The position numbers and the translations under genes were made by a program. The notes below the pieces were generated by a model that saw nothing but the letters and a program-made list of their open reading frames with translations, did no database searches and was not told where the DNA came from. Below, one piece after another: positions 50,818-55,091 of a stretch of 55,091 bases of DNA; position 1 is the first letter of the stretch; the number at the start of each line of letters is the position of its first letter. Source of the stretch: Lachnospiraceae bacterium (GTDB lineage: Bacteria; Bacillota; Clostridia; Lachnospirales; Lachnospiraceae); assembly GCA_016288705.1 (NCBI GenBank), contig JAEELB010000130.1:1-55091 (forward strand). The letters are read 5' to 3'.

Positions 50818-51855
50818 TCACTGTATCAGCATTGCGTCCCCGAAGGAAAAAAATCTGTATCTCTCCCGGACTGCCGTATTATAGGCGGCGAGAGTGTTCT
50901 CTCTCCCTGCAAAGGCCGAAACCAGCATGATCAGCGTCGATTCGGGAAGATGAAAATTGGTAATAAGGGCGTCCACCGCCTTAAACCTGTACCCGGGATA
51001 GATAAAAATATCCGTATCCCCGGAGCACGGCCTCACTATTCCTTCTTCATCCGATGCGGATTCCAGAGTCCTTACCGAGGTTGTTCCGACGCACACCACT
51101 CTGCCCCCGTTTTCCCTTGCCCGGTTTATCCTGCGGGCGGCGTCTGCGCTCACCACGAAATGCTCCGTGTGCATATGGTGGTCCAGTATATCTTCCTCCT
51201 TCACGGGTCTGAAGGTTCCCAGTCCCACGTGGAGAGTCACATATACGATGTCTACCCCCTTTTCCCCGATCCCTGAAAGAAGTTCTTTTGTAAAATGAAG
51301 ACCCGCCGTGGGCGCGGCGGCAGAGCCGTCGTAACGGGCGTAGACAGTCTGATATCTGTCCCTGTCCTTAAGCTTGTGCCTGATATAGGGAGGCAGGGGC
51401 ATCTCCCCGAGAGAATCCAGGACCTCCTCAAATATCCCGTCATAGCGGAAACGTATCTTCCTGATGCCTTCCTCAAGGATATCCAGAGCTTCCGCTCTCA
51501 GCCTTCCGTCGCCGAATTCAAGTTTCTGTCCGGGTCTGCATTTCTTCCCGGGATTCACAAGGGTTTCCCAGGTATCGGTTTCATTTTCAAGCCTTCTGAG
51601 GAGGAGCACCTCCACTGCACCACCCGTGCCCTCCCTGCGGCCCATGAGCCTTGCGGGGATGACCTTTGTGTCGTTCAGGACCAGGACGTCCCCCCTGTTC
51701 AGGTATCCGGGGAGATCCCGGAAATACCTGTGGGTAACGGCCCCGGTATCCCTGTCCATCACCATGAGTCTGGAGGAAGACCTGTCGGACAGAGGATCCT
51801 GCGCGATCAGTTCCTCCGGAAGCTCATAATGAAAATCAGATGTCTTAAGTCCCAT
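50818..51855 (-). CDS. queA: S-adenosylmethionine:tRNA ribosyltransferase-isomerase
   Basis: Penultimate step of queuosine synthesis in tRNA. The 345 residues show [33 protein letters not shown] and the C-terminal [15 protein letters not shown], all typical of QueA. tgt and queG are not in the window. No clear ribosome binding site precedes the ATG at 51855, which is 24 bases after the aminopeptidase stop. Confidence 0.97.
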   Translation of the reverse strand: MGLKTSDFHYELPEELIAQDPLSDRSSSRLMVMDRDTGAVTHRYFRDLPGYLNRGDVLVLNDTKVIPARLMGRREGTGGAVEVLLLRRLENETDTWETLVNPGKKCRPGQKLEFGDGRLRAEALDILEEGIRKIRFRYDGIFEEVLDSLGEMPLPPYIRHKLKDRDRYQTVYARYDGSAAAPTAGLHFTKELLSGIGEKGVDIVYVTLHVGLGTFRPVKEEDILDHHMHTEHFVVSADAARRINRARENGGRVVCVGTTSVRTLESASDEEGIVRPCSGDTDIFIYPGYRFKAVDALITNFHLPESTLIMLVSAFAGRENTLAAYNTAVRERYRFFSFGDAMLIQ

Positions 51856-51879
51856 GGTTGCCGACAGCGCCCGGACTCT

Positions 51880-53298
51880 TCAGATGCTGCAATGTCTCAG
51901 GAAAGACACGTAGCCTCTGTATGTCTCATATACGTCGGCCTTGCTCACAGCTTCCCAGGGAGCGTGCATGTTCAGCACCGGAACGCCTATGTCGATGACG
52001 TTCATTCCGTACAGGGCGAGGATATAAGCGATGGTGCCTCCGCCTCCCTTATCCACTTTCCCCAGTTCGGACGTCTGGAAGGTAACCTTGTCCGTATCCA
52101 TGATCTTTCTGAGATGGGCGATATATTCGGCGTTTGCATCATTTGAGCCCGACTTTCCCCGGGATCCCGTAAACTTGCTGAAGGCAGGGCCACAGCCGAA
52201 ATAAGCGGCGTTCTTCTTGTCATATGCCGAAGCATAGAGGGGGTCAAAGGCGCTTGTGACGTCCGAGGAGAGCATGGCGCTGTTCTGCAGGCATCTCTTC
52301 AGATCCAGATCCGAGTACTCCCTGTTTACAAGGTTCAGTATTTCCGCCACACAGTTTTCAAAGAATCTGGACTGCATGCCCGTGGCTCCCACGCTCCCTA
52401 TCTCCTCCTTGTCCGTAAGGATGCAGCAGGAGGTGCGGTCGGGTGCCTCCACGTCCAGAAAAGCCTTTATGGAGCCGAAGGCGCAGACCCTGTCGTCATG
52501 TCCGTAGGACAGGATCATACTCCTGTCGAATCCGGCCTCTCTGGCCTTTCCCGCAGGGACCACCTCAAGCTCCGCGGAAATAAAATCCTCCTCCTCGATG
52601 CCGTATTCCTTTTTCAGGACGTCCAGGAGCATCCCCCTGACCTTTTCCTTTACCCGTTCCTTATCACCTGTCTTTTTCCCGCCTTTTATCACCAGGGGCC
52701 TGTTTGCGGCTATGATATCCAAATCTTCCCCTTCCACGGCCTTTGACGCCTTCTTTTCCATCTGTTCCTGAGCCATGTGTATCAGGATGTCGGAGACAAA
52801 GAACACAGGATCGTCCTCATCCTCGCCTATGTTGAGTTCCACTGTCGTCCCGTCCTTCTTCACCACAACGCCGTGGATAGCAAGAGGGATCGTGACCCAC
52901 TGGTACTTCTTTATCCCTCCGTAATAGTGTGTGTCGAGAAGGGCAAAACCGCCGTCTTCATACACCGGTATCTGTTTGATATCGAGCCTGGGAGAATCTA
53001 TGTGAGCCCCGAGAATGTTCATGCCCGCCGAAAGGGGTTTCTTTCCGATATTGAACAGGATCACTGATTTGTTCATATTTACGGCGTAGACCTTTGATCC
53101 GGGCTTCAGTCTGTCACCCTTCCCCATCACAGCCGGAAGTTCCCTGTAGCCGGCCTTTTCAGCCATGTCCACGATCAGGTCGGTGCACTCCCTCTCCGTC
53201 TTTCCGCGGCTCAGGAAATCGATGTATTCCCCGGAAAAGGCCTCCAGTTCCTTCATTTTTGCGGGAGATAGACTTTCCCAGACGTTCTTTTTTTCCAT
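51880..53298 (-). CDS. M18-family aminopeptidase
   Basis: Zinc-dependent cytosolic aminopeptidase (aspartyl aminopeptidase family) of 472 residues. The metal and catalytic motifs are GAHIDSPRLD, SYGHDDR, DKEEIGS and the C-terminal MHAPWEAVSK. The frame is open to 53418, but the ATG at 53298 with AAGGAG five bases upstream is the start. A small hairpin (53314-53329) lies just upstream of the ribosome binding site. Confidence 0.95.
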   Translation of the reverse strand: MEKKNVWESLSPAKMKELEAFSGEYIDFLSRGKTERECTDLIVDMAEKAGYRELPAVMGKGDRLKPGSKVYAVNMNKSVILFNIGKKPLSAGMNILGAHIDSPRLDIKQIPVYEDGGFALLDTHYYGGIKKYQWVTIPLAIHGVVVKKDGTTVELNIGEDEDDPVFFVSDILIHMAQEQMEKKASKAVEGEDLDIIAANRPLVIKGGKKTGDKERVKEKVRGMLLDVLKKEYGIEEEDFISAELEVVPAGKAREAGFDRSMILSYGHDDRVCAFGSIKAFLDVEAPDRTSCCILTDKEEIGSVGATGMQSRFFENCVAEILNLVNREYSDLDLKRCLQNSAMLSSDVTSAFDPLYASAYDKKNAAYFGCGPAFSKFTGSRGKSGSNDANAEYIAHLRKIMDTDKVTFQTSELGKVDKGGGGTIAYILALYGMNVIDIGVPVLNMHAPWEAVSKADVYETYRGYVSFLRHCSI

Positions 53299-53414
53299 GA
53301 TGTCTCCTTTCTCCATGCTGCAAAGCATGCTCTGCCAATGGCTCAGACTGTCGTTTTGACAGAAGAAATATCCTTTTAAGCCTGTCCCCTGTTCCCGGGG
53401 GCGGACCCGAAATA

Positions 53415-55091
53415 TCATTTTACATCATTTTCACGGGAATTTCGAGGGGATTCTTCCTCAATGATCTCTTTCCTCAGGAACTGCCTGAGCATCTCGTCCA
53501 GCCTGGCAGGTTCCACGGGTTTGGCCAGGAATCCGTCAAAGCCCGCCTCCTTGAACATCCGCGGAGAGTCGCTCATGGCGTTTGCGGTGAGAGCGATGAT
53601 GACCGCCTCCTTCCCGCCCTCCAGGGACCTTATCCTCTTTGCAGCTTCTATCCCGTCCATTTCCGGCATCATATGATCCATGAGTATCAGGTCGAAGGGC
53701 TTAAGCTTTTCAAAGCAGCGAATGGCTGCGATCCCGCTGTTCACGGAGACAGGCTTGATCCCGTAGGGTCTCAGAAGTCCCTCCGCCACCTTTATGTTCA
53801 GTTCCATATCGTCCACGATCAGGACCTTTGCCTTTTCGGCTCTGAAGGCGGCTTTAAAGGCTTTCACCCGGTGAGCCGCAATGGATCCGCCGGTAACTCC
53901 CACTTCCGTCCAGTCTTCGACTTTGTTGACCACATCGAAGGAAAAGGTGGAACCTTCCCCATACACGCTCTCGGCTCTGAGCCCCCCTCCCATGGCCTCC
54001 GCAAGCCTTTTGGATATGGTGAGGCCCAGTCCCGTCCCCTCCATGGGATGGGTGATCCTTGTATCAGCCTGCGTAAAGCTTTCAAATATCCTGTTCAGAT
54101 CCTCTTCTCTTATGCCGATCCCCGTATCCCTGACGCTGAACTTAAGACGGCAGCTGTCGCCGGTCAGCTTCTCATGCGACATCTTAAGGGTGATCTCGCC
54201 CTCATCGGTGAATTTGGCGGCGTTGTTCAGAAGGTTAATGAGGATCTGCCTGATCCTGACCTCATCGCCGATAAGCTGCACGGGAACAGAGGGATCGATG
54301 TCCACTTTGAGCTTTACAGCCTTGTCCTGCAGCCTCATGCGTATGATCTGTGTCACATCATAGATAAGGGAATCTATCCGGTAAGGAGAATCGACTATCT
54401 CCATCTTCCCCGATTCGATCTTTGAAAAGTCCAGGATATCATTAATGATGGTCAGTAGAGATTCCGATGCGGACACTATCATTGAGGCGTTATTTCGCGT
54501 CTCCTCTTCTTCACTGTCCCTGAGGATCAGTTCCGCCATTCCGCATATGGCGTTCATGGGAGTCCTGATCTCATGGGACATGCTTGCCAGGAATTCGCTC
54601 TTGGCTCTGTTGGAGCTTTCGGCTTCCAGCACCAGTTCCTCTTCCTTGGTAATGTCCGTCAGGCTCATGATATAGCCGTATACCTCTCCGTACCTGTCGA
54701 GAGCGACTCTCATGTTGGCCTGAAGGATCTCGTCACGTTCCCGGATATGGCATTTAAATACAAGGACTCTCTCCCTCTTCAGGGTCTCAAATATATCTTC
54801 CGGACTCATGTCCGTCACAAGAAGATCATCAAGGCCGAGCCCCGTCGCAAAGCCCAGTTCATTTCGCGCATAGTTGTTTAATTCTACTATCGTCTGCTTA
54901 ACATCGAAAATGACTATCCCTTCATTCAAAACCTTTTGCGCATAATCCCCCAGCGTCTTTGATGAGATGGAAAAAGCATTGTACTGCTCGGAAGCCACGT
55001 ACCAGAGGACAAGGGATACCCCCGCCCCGATGCCTGAAGAAGGGATGGAATACTGAAGGTATGACGCCAGGATCGTATCCGGGACAGCTCC
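53415..55091 (-). CDS. Hybrid sensor histidine kinase, 5' end cut by window edge
   Basis: The frame stays open to the right edge with no stop, so the first residues lie outside. The visible 558 residues start in a hydrophobic segment (probable last helix of a membrane sensor, perhaps the N-terminal 7TM histidine kinase type). A PAS domain (about 45-150) with EGIVIFD follows, then HisKA with MSHEIRTP, an HATPase domain with NLLNNAAKF, DTGIGI and GTGLGL, and a receiver with LIVDD and Asp in LMDHMMPEMDG. A GTG at 54998 is internal, not the start. It resembles the kinase at 28000-30360. Confidence 0.92.
   Translation of the reverse strand, partial: GAVPDTILASYLQYSIPSSGIGAGVSLVLWYVASEQYNAFSISSKTLGDYAQKVLNEGIVIFDVKQTIVELNNYARNELGFATGLGLDDLLVTDMSPEDIFETLKRERVLVFKCHIRERDEILQANMRVALDRYGEVYGYIMSLTDITKEEELVLEAESSNRAKSEFLASMSHEIRTPMNAICGMAELILRDSEEEETRNNASMIVSASESLLTIINDILDFSKIESGKMEIVDSPYRIDSLIYDVTQIIRMRLQDKAVKLKVDIDPSVPVQLIGDEVRIRQILINLLNNAAKFTDEGEITLKMSHEKLTGDSCRLKFSVRDTGIGIREEDLNRIFESFTQADTRITHPMEGTGLGLTISKRLAEAMGGGLRAESVYGEGSTFSFDVVNKVEDWTEVGVTGGSIAAHRVKAFKAAFRAEKAKVLIVDDMELNIKVAEGLLRPYGIKPVSVNSGIAAIRCFEKLKPFDLILMDHMMPEMDGIEAAKRIRSLEGGKEAVIIALTANAMSDSPRMFKEAGFDGFLAKPVEPARLDEMLRQFLRKEIIEEESPRNSRENDVK

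Noticed and set aside
54998-54998. GTG at 54998 as the start of the right-hand histidine kinase
   Set aside because: The frame stays open to the edge and encodes a hydrophobic helix just upstream, so the gene is truncated by the window.
1-55091. Mobile elements, prophage, CRISPR array or defence island
   Set aside because: No transposase, integrase, phage structural gene, Cas gene or regularly spaced repeats were seen; the genes are of core or ordinary accessory type.

Overview
The window looks like chromosomal DNA from an anaerobic, Gram-positive-type member of the Clostridia, most likely Lachnospiraceae. This is judged from gene content and order: SepF and YggS in one division operon, SufCBDSU with a SufU scaffold, mreBCD-mrdA-minC-rodA-mgsA, Pta-AckA, an oxygen-sensitive NrdG activase, a DUF6273/Big2 surface protein, and many GGDEF/EAL and hybrid histidine kinase genes. 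GC content is moderately high by eye. All 45 protein genes lie on the minus strand; only two tRNA-Leu genes are on the plus strand. Coding is dense, no gap exceeds about 300 bases, and I see no insertion sequence, prophage or CRISPR array.

Reading in transcription order (right to left), the right end (53.4-55.1 kb) holds a membrane hybrid histidine kinase cut by the window edge. It is followed by an M18 aminopeptidase, queA, a membrane diguanylate cyclase, two coupled Gfo/Idh/MocA oxidoreductases and a PAS-GGDEF-type cyclase. The plus-strand tRNA-Leu pair (45.2-45.5 kb) has its own consensus promoter and terminator. A second block (33.9-45.1 kb) contains yfhO-nrdG, then argH-asd-GGDEF/EAL-ATPase, a left-handed beta-helix protein and tmcAL. 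A large Ig-like surface protein is paired with a hybrid histidine kinase (28.0-33.8 kb).

The core of the window (12.2-27.9 kb) is one almost gap-free run: sufCBDSU, pta, ackA, mreB, mreC, mreD, mrdA (PBP2), minC, rodA, mgsA and a D,D-carboxypeptidase. It joins Fe-S assembly, acetate metabolism and the rod/elongation machinery. A division-related group follows (P-loop protein, HlyD-like adaptor, yggS, sepF), ending at a terminator. Then come aroB-lspA-rluD, a hypothetical gene, cstA, a cytidylate-kinase-like gene and the glycolytic set gap-pgk-tpiA, which runs off the left edge.

The most interesting signal is in the rod operon. The MgsA homologue has lost the catalytic base and other active-site residues but keeps the phosphate-binding loop. 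MinC sits without minD or minE and has a diverged RSGQ (MinD-contact) motif. MreB has changed nucleotide-site motifs, and PBP2 carries a large insertion. Together these suggest a rewired elongation/division module that may sense a glycolytic phosphate. Other leads are two probably leaderless genes (yfhO and the hypothetical at 5.7-6.2 kb), a structured leader with a tiny ORF before argH, a tRNA-Leu with anticodon AAG, and an EAL protein coupled to a degenerate STAND-like ATPase.
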